From Xenopus tropicalis (taxonomy: Eukaryota > Chordata > Amphibia > Anura > Pipidae), in NCBI RefSeq assembly GCF_000004195.4, contig NC_030677.2:196506372-196570371 (forward strand): a stretch of 64,000 nt of DNA, written 5' to 3'. The notes beneath the pieces are model-generated. The model saw only the letters and a list, made by a program, of their open reading frames with translations. It searched no databases and was not told the origin of the DNA. Within the stretch, counting starts at the first letter, position 1; every line of letters starts with the position of its first letter. The position numbers were made by a program, and so were the translations under genes. This document shows, piece after piece, positions 11,972-21,835 of this stretch.

Positions 11972-12527
11972 TTCTGACAAATTACTCAGTTTATTAGCAA
12001 GATGCTATGCAGCAGTTCAATGCAGGCTATAGTCCTGGCAGCTAAACAGTTAAGTTGATTGCAGAGTCAGATATTGGTAAACACACTCTATGCTCTATGT
12101 GTGATGCTGGATCTCAGACAGTGCTGTTCTTAATGTTGGTACAGTTCAACACACACTTGAAAAATCCTGGGATACACCAGATTGCAGACAGTAATGATCT
12201 TCACTATGCACCCAGATATCACAGTAATACACTTTGCTAGCAGATCAACTAATTGCTCACATTGCACACACAAGGCTGCTGGAGATAATAAACTTGATAG
12301 CAGATACACACTGCGCAATCCTGTAAATGCTGATTCTTCACTACACAATACAGTTCTCTGGAAGGTTCTGCTGTACTTACAGTTTGTAGTGTAGCAGGCA
12401 CATGGCTTGAGGGATGTTTTAGTTACCTCAGAGTAGATTGTAGATGAGCTCACAAGTTTCTCCAGAGATTATAATCCGACTGCAGAGATTGGATTATGGA
12501 TCTTGCTGGATGATACACAGTTCTTAC
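11972..12527 (-). other. Leader of the BEL/Pao element
   Basis: This is the ~556-bp untranslated leader between the 5' LTR and the ATG. The primer-binding site should lie directly after the LTR (- strand sequence GTAAGAACTG), but I cannot match it to a tRNA with confidence. Several short open frames on either strand look accidental. Confidence 0.65.
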
Positions 12528-12908
12528 TATTCTGTCACCAACACGATTTATGCAGAAGATACCCTTCCTGAGGCCTTTTCTCGCATGGACGGCATAACTT
12601 TGCTGAGATATGCTGATGGCAGAGAGTTTACTCAATAAAACACTGCTTAATAATCAGGTGGTTCTTTAATCCAGGAATATTGCACAATACAAAGATTCTG
12701 GGGTTCAGAATGTCCAAAACAATCAACAGGTTCTATAGGTAAGAACTGGTAATTTTGCAGCTCTATCCAAACTGACTGAAACTGGATCTGAAACTAAGGA
12801 ACAGCATGGGAGGGAACAAGCTAGTGGGCTGGACTAACAAACATTAAACAGCAGGGGAGTAAGGAATATACCAAAACACATATAATAACTGGCTGTAGTG
12901 ACAGCACA
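12528..12908 (-). repeat. 5' LTR of the BEL/Pao element
   Basis: The promoter-bearing LTR copy, 381 bp, apparently identical to 7051-7431. It is followed on the right by CTCCC at 12909-12913, the partner of the left target duplication. Because LTRs are copied from one template at insertion, the absence of visible differences points to a young insertion. Confidence 0.93.
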
Positions 12909-12989
12909 CTCCCCCTTTGTGTATATCACTGCCTGTGTTTGGGGTGGCGTGTAGGTTCCCCCTCCCCAAAACCTACCTGTCCCCTAACT

Positions 12990-13535
12990 AGCACATCATT
13001 CAGATGCAAATGCCAGAGGGGCTGTAAGGTGCCACAGACAGTCACTATTTATTGGGCTGGGGGGGGGCTGTTTGTGCCTCTGGGTACTGGGAATGCCAGG
13101 GGGGCTGTAAGGTGCCACAGACAGTCACTATTTATTAGTCTGGGTGGCGCTGTTTGTGCCTCTGGGTACTGGGAATGCCAGGGGGGCTGTAAGGTGCCAC
13201 AGACAGTCACTATTTATTAGGCTGGGGGGGGGCTGTTTGTGCCTCTGGGTACTGGGAATGCCAGGGGGGCTATAAGGTGCCACAGACAGTCACTATTTAT
13301 TAGGCTGGGGGGGGCTGTTTGTGTCTCTTGGTACTGGGAATGCCAGGGGGGCTATAAGGTGCCACAGACAGTCACTATTTATTGGGCTGGGGGGCTGTTT
13401 GTGCCTCTGGGTACTGGGAATGCCAGAGGGGCTGCTGTAAGGTGCCACAGACAGTCACTATTTATTGGGCTACTGGGGGGCTGTTTGGGCTGTACTTGAA
13501 ATGCCAGGGCCTATTTTGACTCCCAGACAAGGCCT
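12990..13535 (+). repeat. 82/83-bp minisatellite, six units
   Basis: The landmark GGTGCCACAGACAGTCAC recurs at 13028, 13111, 13193, 13276, 13358 and 13441, giving alternating spacings of 83 and 82 bp. Units differ mainly in G-run length and the ATTAGGCTGG/ATTGGGCTGG variant. The outer unit runs into CTATTTTGACTCCCAG, matching the reverse complement of sequence near 6100. The open frames rich in tryptophan and glycine are products of the repeat. Confidence 0.92.
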
Positions 13536-13789
13536 GTGTTAAATGAGCACTAAGGGACAGAATTTTCCACTCTTTTATGTACTTTTTACTTGTGTCAAGG
13601 ACATTAGTAAATAAATATTTTCCAGCTCGCTGGGGTGTATTACGTAGTACATTGCTCCATCTTGATGCTCTGTCTCTGCAGTGGGGCAGCACAGACCTCA
13701 CAATTCCAGTAACCAGCTCCATGAGGGTCAGAGTTTGCCACATTGGTCTATAATAGATTGGCATATAATACATTCAGGTAACACAATTG
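13536..13789. other. Spacer between two tandem arrays
   Basis: No feature is recognised in this short interval between the 82-bp and the 130-bp arrays. Confidence 0.4.
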
Positions 13790-14400
13790 GAGGATTTAAG
13801 GTGAATAAAGTACCCCCTGTTGTAAATTATCAGGATATTAAGTCACTGAGGGGTTCTGTGCCCATATAAAGGCACAAGGCTGCAGGCTGAGTTATACAGG
13901 GAACTCTGAGTATCACTCATGTATTATAAGGGAAAATGTACCCCCTACTGTAAATGATAAGGATATTAGAAGTCACTGAGGGGTTCTGTGCCCATATAAA
14001 GGCACAAGGCTGCAGGCTGAGTTATACAGGGAACTCTGAGTATCACTTATGTATTATAAGGGATAATGTACCCCCTACTGTAAATGATAAGGATATTAGG
14101 AGTCACTGAGGGGTTCTGTGCCCATATAAAGGCACAAGGCTGCAGGCTGAGTTATACAGGGAACTCTGAGTATCACTCATGTATTATAAGGGATAATGTA
14201 CCCCCTACTGTAAATGATAAGGATATTAGAAGTCACTGAGGTGTTCTGTGCCCATATAAAGGCACAAGGCTGCAGGCTGAGTTATACAGGGAACTCTGAG
14301 TATCCCTTATGTATTATAAGGGATAATGTACCCCCTACTGTAAATGATAAGGATATTAGCAGTCACTGCAGGGTTCTGTGACCATATAAAGGCACTAGGC
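13790..14400 (+). repeat. 130-bp satellite, ~4.5 units
   Basis: GAACTCTGAGTATCAC recurs at 13901, 14031, 14161 and 14291, an exact 130-bp period. Each unit includes GTACCCCCTACTGTAAATGA and CATATAAAGGCAC. The first and last units are diverged. The same satellite recurs 25 kb away at 39340-39890 in the same orientation. Confidence 0.93.
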
Positions 14401-14836
14401 CAAAAAGAGGGACCATTGTATTTTTTATATTTTTTCTGGAAAATAGGAGAATACCAACTATGAGTTCTCGGTGTGTGTGACGCCCCTATAATCTAGCGCT
14501 GGTTGTGTCAGTGTAACCTTGTCTAGACAGAAGCTGAACTCCCAGTATCCATGAGAGCTAAAGTCAGGGAGGTTGGTTAAGTGATGGCAATGAGTGCTTT
14601 CCTGCAGACAAGCTCTTCTGTACCTCTACCTGTCTATTCTCAGCACTGCACAATAAAGAGCCGGCCTCATAAATAAAACATGGTGATATTCCAGCGACAC
14701 CAAGGTGAGCAAAGGCCAACTAGCAGCCGCGCTCCCCTCTCTCCCTCACATATTCTTTTAAGGAAAATTAAATTCACTAGTCGTTTAAAGGACTAGTAAC
14801 AGCATAAATGTAAAAGATTCATTTGGATTGATACAC
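14401..14836. other. Unannotated stretch
   Basis: No gene or repeat is recognised here. Confidence 0.4.
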
Positions 14837-15779
14837 TACAGGTATGGAACCCATTATCCAGAAAGTTCCGAATTACAAGAAAACCATCTCTCATAGACTC
14901 CATTATAGACAAATGATTCTAATTTTTACAAATAGTTTCCTTTTTCTCTGTAATAATAAAACAGTACCTGTACTTGATCCCAACTAAGATATAATTACCC
15001 CTTATTGGGGGCAGAACAGCCCTATTGGGTTTATTTAATGGTTAAATGATTCCCTTTTCTCTGTAATAATAAAACAGTACCTGTACTTGATCCCAACTAA
15101 GATATAATTACCCCTTATTGGGGGCAGAACAGCCCTATTGGGTTTATTTCATGGTTAAATGATTCCCTTTTCTCTGTAATAATAAAACAGTACCTGTACT
15201 TGATCCCAACTAAGATATAATTACCCCTTATTGGGGGCAGAACAGCCATATTGGGTTTATTTAATGGTTAAATGATTCCCTTTTCTCTGTAATAATAAAA
15301 CAGTTGATCCCAACTAAGATATAATTACCCCTTATTGGGGGCAGAACAGTCCTATTGGGTTTATTTAATGGTTAAATGATTCCCTTTTCTCTGTAATAAT
15401 AAAACAGTACCTGTACTTGATCCCAACTAAGATATAATTACCCCTTATTGGGGGCAGAACAGTCTTATTGGGTTTATTTCATGGTTAAATGATTCCCTTT
15501 TCTCTGTAATAATAAAACAGTACCTGTACTTGATCCCAACTAAGATATAATTACCCCTTATTGGGGGCAGAACAGCCCTATTGGGTTTATTTAATGGTTA
15601 AATGATTCCCTTTTCTCTGTAATAATAAAACAGTACCTGTACTTGATCCCAACTTAGACATATTTATTCTTAATGGTTTTTCGGTAGACTCAAGGTTTGG
15701 AGATCCAAATTACAGAAAGATCCCTTATCCAGAAAACCCCAGGTCCCGAGCATTCTGTATAACAGGTCCTATACCTGTA
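14837..15779 (+). repeat. Inverted-repeat element with 113-bp array (copy C)
   Basis: It runs from TACAGGTATGGAACCC to CCTATACCTGTA. Seven units are marked by TTTTCTCTGTAATA at 14942, 15055, 15168, 15281, 15385, 15498 and 15611. All spacings are 113 bp except one of 104 bp, where nine or so bases around ACCTGTACTT have been lost. Two unit variants, TTATTTCATGG and TTATTTAATGG, are interspersed. Confidence 0.9.
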
Positions 15780-15961
15780 TTAATTTCCAGCCTATGTACG
15801 TACAGATATTTTCTTTGAAGCTCTGCTGCAGCCACGTTGCCTCTGTTGACTAAACAAAGCCCCACCCAGTCTGTTCCGCTCACTGGATATAATGCATACT
15901 GTACATAATGCATATTTATGGCCTACCCTCAAATGCTCTGCCAAACAGAACTACAGGTTAT

Positions 15962-16406
15962 TTAAAGGAACAGTAACACTAAAAAATAAAAATGTTTTCA
16001 AATAATTAAAATATAATGTACTGTTGCCCTGCACTGGTAAAAGTTGTGTGTTTGCTTCAGAAAGACTACTGTAGTTAATAGAAATAGCTGTTGTGTAGCC
16101 ATGGGGGCAGCCATTTTAATTGAAAAAAGGAGAAAAGGCACAGGTTACATAAAAAGATAACAGAATAACTGTGTAGAATACAATGGGAATCTATGCTACG
16201 TATCTGTTATCTGCTTAGTAACCTGTGCCTTTTCTCCTTTTTTCAATTTAAATGGCTGCCCCCATGGCTACACAGCAGGGTATTTATATAAATTGTAGTA
16301 GTGTTTATGAAACAAACACACAACTTTTACCAGTGCAGGGCAATAGTACATAATATATTAATTATTTTTTTACACTTTCATTTTTTGGTGTTACTGTTCC
16401 TTTAAC
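15962..16406. repeat. Complete foldback element with TTAA ends
   Basis: TTAAAGGAACAGTAACACTA at the left pairs with GTGTTACTGTTCCTTTAA at the right. The whole 445 bp forms one long near-palindrome, including ATGGGGGCAGCCATTT in one arm and its complement in the other. TTAA at both ends suggests a TTAA-targeting transposon (piggyBac or Kolobok type, inferred). A truncated relative lies at 4394-4782. Confidence 0.85.
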
Positions 16407-17503
16407 ATAACAATTCAAGATATAGGGCAGAGTAACTAAAAATACTTCTTTAACTTGTTGTGGGCATTAAAAATAGACCTGCACGTGTACCAGATGGGGG
16501 CACCATCAATTACACCTAAGAGGACAGGACACTTTGAGGACCTGGGCTTGATTTTGTCCCCTAATATCCTTCTCATGGTTAGTGATACACAAGGGAGCAG
16601 AGCTGCCTTAGGGATGGTGAAAACAGGGGGCCCACATACAGTGGGGCCCCAGAGAGCAGTGGGTGTAAGTGGGGGGGACTAGCATGTATAGAAACAAGAG
16701 CAAAATGGTAACTGTAATACTTTCAGTAAGTGTCAAGCTTGTGACCGGTAGTGTAATGTGACTCTTCTGGGCCTGCCAACAAAAAATTTTTTGGGGGCCC
16801 CTACCAAACCCATAATGACCTACATCCACAGTATCCTCAACCACTCTCCCCCCCACCAAAATTTGCACTGTGCACTGGCTCGTTGCCCATGGCTTGAGAT
16901 AGCCAAGCAGTAAGAAGGGTGTTAATTGGACCATAGGGAAGACCCTGCCCCTTAACCAGGGCCCCTCTTTCCACCAGGTCATGGGGTCTGCTGTATGGTA
17001 GTTACGCCATTGCCTGTGTTCCTTCCATTGCTGTTGAAGTTCAACTCCCAGAAACCTCTGACAAAGTGACAAATTATGTGGCAAATTAACAACTGTGACT
17101 ATATTGTGGCTTATGTGGATACAAGAGGCTGACAGACTTCACACCCAGACCTACTGGTGGTCCAGAAAGCAGAAAGGACCGGCCCAAGGCACAACTCCAA
17201 TACACAGGGCTACCGAATACCTGAATAGTTGGACAGTGTTTGAGTTCAGGGTTCCCAGCATGGGCAACTTGAAGAAAAAAATGGTAAGGAAATTGCTAAG
17301 CACAGGGGATGCCCTGGTTTTACCCTACACAATAACCAGTTACCCTCATTCTCACATAAGGATGAAACCTCCCCATTAGGTTCTTATAGACTGTACCCAA
17401 ACACATATCTATAGAGGTAGAAACATTGACCTCTGGGACATTGCTGGGTTCAAAGTGCACAACCAATAATGTGCACTGGAGGCTAACGTATATATCAACA
17501 CAT
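16407..17503. other. Mostly unannotated, with a repeat fragment
   Basis: The motif CATGGGGTCTGCTGTATGG near 16980 recurs near 60757 in intron 4, so part of this stretch is an interspersed repeat. The open frames at 16608-17084 and 17095-17379 have no splice sites or motifs and are not called as genes. Confidence 0.45.
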
Positions 17504-17687
17504 AGGGGTATATTTATCATGCTGTGTAAAAGTAAAACATTACCGGTGATGTTGCTCATAGCAGCCAATCAGATGCTTTGCTTTGGTTTTCTAACTGTTG
17601 AAATCTAATTGCTGATTGGTTGCCCTGGGCAACATCACCGGTAATGCTTCATTCCACTTTTTACACAACATGATAAATATACCCCTA
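17504..17687. repeat. Foldback miniature transposon (GGGGTATATTTATCAT type)
   Basis: GGGGTATATTTATCATGCTG pairs with CATGATAAATATACCCC, and the inner arms carry ACATTACCGGTGATGTTG and its complement. A second copy lies at 53519-53700. The target duplication is ambiguous (TA or longer). Confidence 0.82.
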
Positions 17688-17889
17688 AAGGGCAGATTAA
17701 GTCCCAATTTAGATCTTAATACATTAAAACTCACCCACGTTCAGCTCATTCCTAGGGGTTTTTAGAAGCGTATTTATAAACTTTCACCCATTGATAAATA
17801 GGTTTCTAAAAATCCCATAGGAATAAGTAAAACTTGGGTGAGTTCTTATGTATTAAGCGCTAAACTCATACTTTGATAATTCTGCCCCC
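17688..17889. repeat. Foldback miniature transposon (GGGCAGATT type)
   Basis: Inverted ends GGGCAGATTAAGT and TTTGATAATTCTGCCCC flank arms in which AAAACTCACCCA pairs with TGGGTGAGTT. The element directly abuts its neighbours on both sides. Related elements lie at 19083-19280 and 26224-26425. Confidence 0.7.
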
Positions 17890-18210
17890 AGGGGCGATTC
17901 TGGACATATCGCCGCCTCCTGGATGCCGCCCCCCCCCCGCTCCCCAGCGCTTACCTTCTGAGCGCAGGAGCGGGTCCGGGGGCGGTGAGATCGCTCTCTG
18001 CACTAGAAGAGCCGAATTTCCGGTTTAAAAACCGTAAATTCGGCTCTTAAAGTTCAATAAATAACTCCAAAGTGCCCTCTTCTTAAAGTTGCCAGGAGCG
18101 GCTTTTTGCCACCCCTGGTAACTGGGGCGCTTCTGCCGCCTGAGGCGAGTTTCTCAACTCGCCTAATGGCAGAAGCGCCCCTTTCTGCCCCTAATTGCAA
18201 AATGGCTGCT
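17890..18210. repeat. GC-rich repeat with two hairpins
   Basis: Two strong palindromes are visible: AGAGCCGAATTT pairing with AAATTCGGCTCT (18009-18048), and GGCGCTTCTGCCGCC pairing with GGCAGAAGCGCC (about 18125-18180). The C-run at 17929-17939 and the AGGGGCGATTCTGG start suggest an interspersed element. It looks locally CpG-rich but is not a promoter by itself. Confidence 0.5.
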
Positions 18211-18374
18211 ACTGGCAACTGCCCCGGCGCACTTTATCTCCTTTGTAAATCAAGTCCATTTCTGTACAGAGCTACAGCCTATGCCAGCGATATATAAATA
18301 AAGGCTAATTCTACACTGCAACAAGTGAGGATGATAAATACCCAGTGCTGTTACAATCACCGAATAAACAGTTA

Positions 18375-18573
18375 GGGTGAAGACACGCGGAGCTACTAGC
18401 AGCAGCTACTTGTCACGGCTACAGAAATTGACAATGTTGATCATTTACTGATAACTGTCTCTACGTGTGTTTTAGCAGAGGCAATTCTCAGTATTGTCTA
18501 TGGCAGGGGATTTTCTGAAGTCTAGTATTCATGAAAAAGTAGCTGCTACTAGTAGCTCCGTGTGTCTTCACCC
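18375..18573. repeat. Harbinger-like miniature transposon, copy 1
   Basis: Ends GGGTGAAGACAC and GTGTCTTCACCC are inverted repeats continuing into AGCTACTAGTAGCAGCTACT. TTA lies on both sides (18372-18374 and 18574-18576), the 3-bp TWA duplication typical of PIF/Harbinger. It is non-coding. Confidence 0.82.
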
Positions 18574-18576
18574 TTA

Positions 18577-18878
18577 AACTGGCCATACATACACCGATAC
18601 TATCGTACAAAACCTCGTTTCGTATGATATTCGGTGCCTGTATGTCGACTCGGCGAGGCGACCGATATTGCAGGAGGCTGCTGATATCAGTCGACTTGCC
18701 GATCGGGCGAGTTGGAAGATTTTGACCGGGCACCATAGAAGGCGCCTGAACAAAATCTGCCGTCAGGGCTGAATCGGCAGAAGGAGGTAGAAATCCTATT
18801 GTTTCTACCTCCATATCTGATGATTCAGCCCTGAATGTCAGTGGAGGGTTGGAACGATCTTTTGTGTGACCGATGGCT
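18577..18878. repeat. Repeat between the two Harbinger-like copies (GGCCATACA type)
   Basis: It starts CTGGCCATACATACACCGAT and contains a hairpin of GAGGTAGAAATC type near 18790. Similar GCCATACAC elements occur at 44689, 47708, 58388 and 62090. It fills the gap between two copies of one Harbinger-like element. Confidence 0.6.
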
Positions 18879-18881
18879 TTA

Positions 18882-19079
18882 GGGTGAAGACATACAGAGC
18901 TACTAGTAGCAGCTACTTGTCACAGCTACTAAACACCAGAGAATCCCCTGCCATAGACAATACTGAGAATTGCCTCTGCTAAAACACACGTAGACCCAAA
19001 TATCAGTAAATGATCAGCATTGTCAGTTTCTGTAGCTGTGACAAGTAGCTGCTACTAGTAGCTCCGTGTGTCTTCGCCC
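18882..19079. repeat. Harbinger-like miniature transposon, copy 2
   Basis: A second copy in inverted orientation relative to 18375-18573, with ends GGGTGAAGACAT and GTGTCTTCGCCC and its own TTA on both sides (18879-18881, 19080-19082). The interior carries GCCATAGACAATACTGAGAA, the complement of the first copy. Confidence 0.82.
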
Positions 19080-19082
19080 TTA

Positions 19083-19280
19083 GGGGCAGATTTAGCAAAA
19101 TGTGAGTCTGCATCTTAATACATAAAAACTCACTCATGTTCTAGTTATTCCTATGGGATATTTAGATGCCTATCTATCAAATGGAGAATTCTAACATTCA
19201 CCCACTGATAAATACTCTTCTAAAGATCCCACAGGAATGACTAGAACATGGGGAGTTTGTATTAATCTGCAGACTCACAT
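19083..19280. repeat. Foldback miniature transposon (GGGGCAGATTTA type)
   Basis: TGTGAGTCTGCATCTTAATA near the start pairs with ATTAATCTGCAGACTCACA near the end, with matching inner arms around ATTCCTATGGGA. It is the last repeat before the dab2 CpG-rich region. Confidence 0.7.
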
Positions 19281-19439
19281 TTAGATAACGAGTTGGACAT
19301 GGGGGACACTGGGATTTAATGCCCCCTTTCATTCTTCAGGACAGCCCTGCCAGTTGTACAGCAGCATTTCAGCAATACCCCCCCCCCCTCCCATAGGTGC
19401 CACAAGGGGCAAGTAAAATGCTTATGTTTCCCTCCCCTT

Positions 19440-19829
19440 ACAGAGCAGCCAGCACCCTTTCGTTTCCAGGTAGAAATGGACGGACGGAGGAATGTGCTTC
19501 CTGTGATGCCGACGGTGCGGCTCTGAGGCAGGGCAGTGCGACCAATTGCCAGTCGCTGCTGCCTTGGTGGGGGCAAAGGAATGGTTAAAGCGAGTCGGGG
19601 TGGGGGAGTAGCCGAGGCATCAGGCACATCCAGCACATTCCTGGGCGCACTGAGCTGCCAGCAGCATCTGATTAGCGGCACACACAGTATCGGCGGGGCG
19701 GCGGGCAGGGGCTGAGCTAAGGCGGCCGGAGGAGGAGGAGGAACAGCGGCAGCAGGGGAGGAAGGAGCAGCAGCAGCGACAGCGACTGACAGCCGCACAT
19801 CCCAGCAGCCAGGGGCGATTAGCAGCACT
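19440..19829 (+). promoter_or_regulatory. dab2: CpG-rich dab2 promoter region
   Basis: GC content and CG density rise sharply here compared with ~10 kb on either side, with SP1-like GGGGCGGCGGG at about 19694. The region ends in a consensus donor, and the next acceptor with a recognisable gene is dab2 exon 2. I see no TATA box. Promoter identity and start site are inferred from composition and position only. Confidence 0.6.
19683..19829 (+). other. dab2: Candidate non-coding exon 1 of dab2
   Basis: This purine- and GC-rich stretch (GGAGGAGGAGGAGGAAC, CAGCAGCAGCGACAGCGAC) ends at GCAGCACT followed by the donor GTGAGT at 19830. It contains no ATG, as expected of a 5' UTR exon. Mammalian DAB2 also begins translation in exon 2 behind a distant non-coding exon. 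The left boundary is a guess. An RNA read joining 19829 to 52459 would settle it. Confidence 0.6.
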
Positions 19830-19885
19830 GTGAGTAATGAGCCTCTTCTTCCCTCACTGGGGCACAGCTGCCTGAGTACTGCGCT

Positions 19886-20424
19886 ACCGGGGGCAAATCT
19901 CTCACACACAGGGGCAAATGTCTCACACACACAGGGGCAAATCTCTCACACACAGGGGCAAATCTCTCACACACAGGGGCAAATGTCTCACACACACAGG
20001 GGCAAATCTCTCACACACAGGGGCAAATCTCTCACACACAGGGGCAAATCTCTCACACACAGGGGCAAATCTCTCACACACACAGGGGCAAATCTCTCAC
20101 ACACACAGGGGCAAATCTCTCACACACAGGGGCAAATCTCTCACACACAGGGGCAAATCTCTCACACACACAGGGGCAAATCTCTCACACACACAGGGGC
20201 AAATCTCTCACACACACAGGGGCAAATCTCTCACACACAGGGGCAGATCTCTCACACACAGGGGCAGATCTCTCACACACAGGGGCAAATCTCTCACACA
20301 CACAGGGGCAAATCTCTCACACACACAGGGGCAGATCTCTCACACACACAGGGGCAAATCTCTCACACACACAGGGGCAAATCTCTCACACACACAGGGG
20401 CAAATCTCTTACACACAGGGGCAA
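19886..20424 (+). repeat. 21/23-bp minisatellite, ~26 units
   Basis: Head-to-tail units of the form GGGGCAAATCTCTCACACAC alternate between 21 bp and 23 bp by loss or gain of one CA. A few units have GGGGCAGAT or AAATGTCTC. It begins ~57 bp after the exon 1 donor. The two overlapping open frames (SHTQGQI and LTHRGKS repeats) are products of the array. Confidence 0.95.
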
Positions 20425-21045
20425 GGAGCTGGCATGGAAAGGGTCTGGGGCAATGAGAAATGAGTGCAAGGGGGATTTAAAAAGAATTAGAGAGCTAGGG
20501 ATACAGAGAGAGGCAGACAGGGAGAGACAGTGGCTAAGGTGTGGGTTGCACTACTCCCAAGGGGGTTACACTCATTCCAATGAATTAAAGGGGCCGCATA
20601 TAATGTGTTTGTGCTTGGGGGGGGGACTCATATAAAAAGGTGAAGGGGTTAAAAGCTTTTGGGAGTCAGTGATTGGGATCTGACACTTGTGGACAGTCAC
20701 AGGTTGCCTGCCCCAGAGGTAGGGACATTATAACTGAGACATTATGAGGGACATTATAACTGCTACCTCCTGGCAAGTCAGCAAAGTGGCTGTAACTCTA
20801 TGGGCCCCATTGGCTCCTGGGTTCCTGTACAGCAATATTTGACCCAGAGTCACAAGTGGGTGTCATAGGGGCACTTACAGACAGCTGTGGCTGAGCGTTG
20901 TAGTCCAACCGTGGCTAAAGGGCCAGGGGTCAGACGTCCCTAAGGCAAAGTGTGAGTAAGAAACAGAAGGTGCAACTGTAGATGAGCAAGGGAGCCAGCC
21001 ATTCATTCCCCTTCATTCAACCACTATTCTCCTCACCCAGGCACC
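20425..21045. other. Spacer between two arrays in intron 1
   Basis: No feature is recognised; it may hold regulatory sequence because it lies within 1.2 kb of the promoter, but nothing in it can be named. Confidence 0.35.
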
Positions 21046-21835
21046 TCTCTCTTCCTATCCCTCTCTCTTCCTATCCCTCTCTCTCTCTTCCTATCCCTCT
21101 CTCTTCCTATCCCTCTCTCTCTCTCTTCCTATCCCTCTCTCTCTCTCTTCCTATGCCTCTCTCTCTCTCTCTTCCTATCCCTCTCTCTCTCTCTCTTCCT
21201 ATGCCTCTCTCTCTCTCTCTTCCTATCCCTCTCTCTTCCTATCCCTCTCTCTTCCTATCCCTCTCTCTTCTCTTCTTATCCCTCTCTCTTCTCTTCTTAT
21301 CCCTCTCTCTTCCTATCCCTCTCTCTTCCTATCCCTCTCTCTTCCTATCCCTCTCTCTTCCTATCCCTCTCTCTTCTCTTCTTATCCCTCTCTCTTCTTA
21401 TCCCTCTCTCTTCCTATCCCTCTCTCTTCCTATCCCTCTCTCTTCCTATCCCTCTCTCTTCTCTTCTTATCCCTCTCTCTTCTTATCCCTCTCTCTTCCT
21501 ATCCCTCTCTCTTCCTATCCCTCTCTCTTCCTATCCCTCTCTCTTCTCTTCTTATCCCTCTCTCTTCTTATCCCTCTCTCTTCCTATCCCTCTCTCTTCC
21601 TATCCCTCTCTCTTCCTATCCCTCTCTCTTCTCTTCTTATCCCTCTCTCTTCTTATCCCTCTCTCTTCCTATCCCTCTCTCTTCCTATCCCTCTCTCTTC
21701 CTATCCCTCTCTCTTCCTATCCATCTCTCTTCTCTTCTTATCCCTCTCTCTTCTTATCCCTCTCTCTTCCTATCCCTCTCTCTTCCTATCCCCCTCTCTT
21801 CCTATCCCTCTCTCTTCCTATTCCCCTCTTTCTCT
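21046..21835 (+). repeat. Pure CT tract with 85-bp higher-order repeat
   Basis: About 780 bp of CTCTCTTCCTATCC-type 16-bp units, almost wholly pyrimidine on the + strand apart from one A (rarely G) per unit. TTCTCTTCTTATCC marks a higher-order unit at 21374, 21459, 21544 and 21629 (85 bp each), then 21730 (85 plus one 16-bp unit). The left part is irregular, with longer CT runs. The 305-codon open frame is an artefact. Confidence 0.93.

Larger units (their letters stand above)
7051..12908 (-). mobile_element. BEL/Pao LTR retrotransposon lacking integrase
   Basis: This 5.86-kb element lies on the - strand, bounded by two 381-bp direct repeats that appear identical and flanked by a probable CTCCC duplication. 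The single internal reading frame encodes Gag-like, zinc-knuckle, aspartic protease, reverse transcriptase and the beginning of RNase H. The frame stops at 7631, only ~200 bp from the 3' LTR, so the rest of RNase H and the whole integrase are missing. Identical LTRs mean recent insertion, so integrase was presumably supplied by a complete relative. No envelope-like gene is present. Confidence 0.93.

Noticed and set aside
13790..14400. CRISPR-like array of regular repeats
   Set aside because: It is a eukaryotic satellite with contiguous 130-bp units and no unique spacers.
19316..19930. 204-codon frame on the minus strand over the CpG-rich region
   Set aside because: GC-rich sequence has few stops; there is no recognisable protein and it lies across the probable dab2 promoter and exon 1.
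19830..20463. Long open frames of 181 and 208 codons with SHTQGQI or LTHRGKS repeats
   Set aside because: They are read-through of a 21/23-bp minisatellite with no start context, splice support or protein identity.
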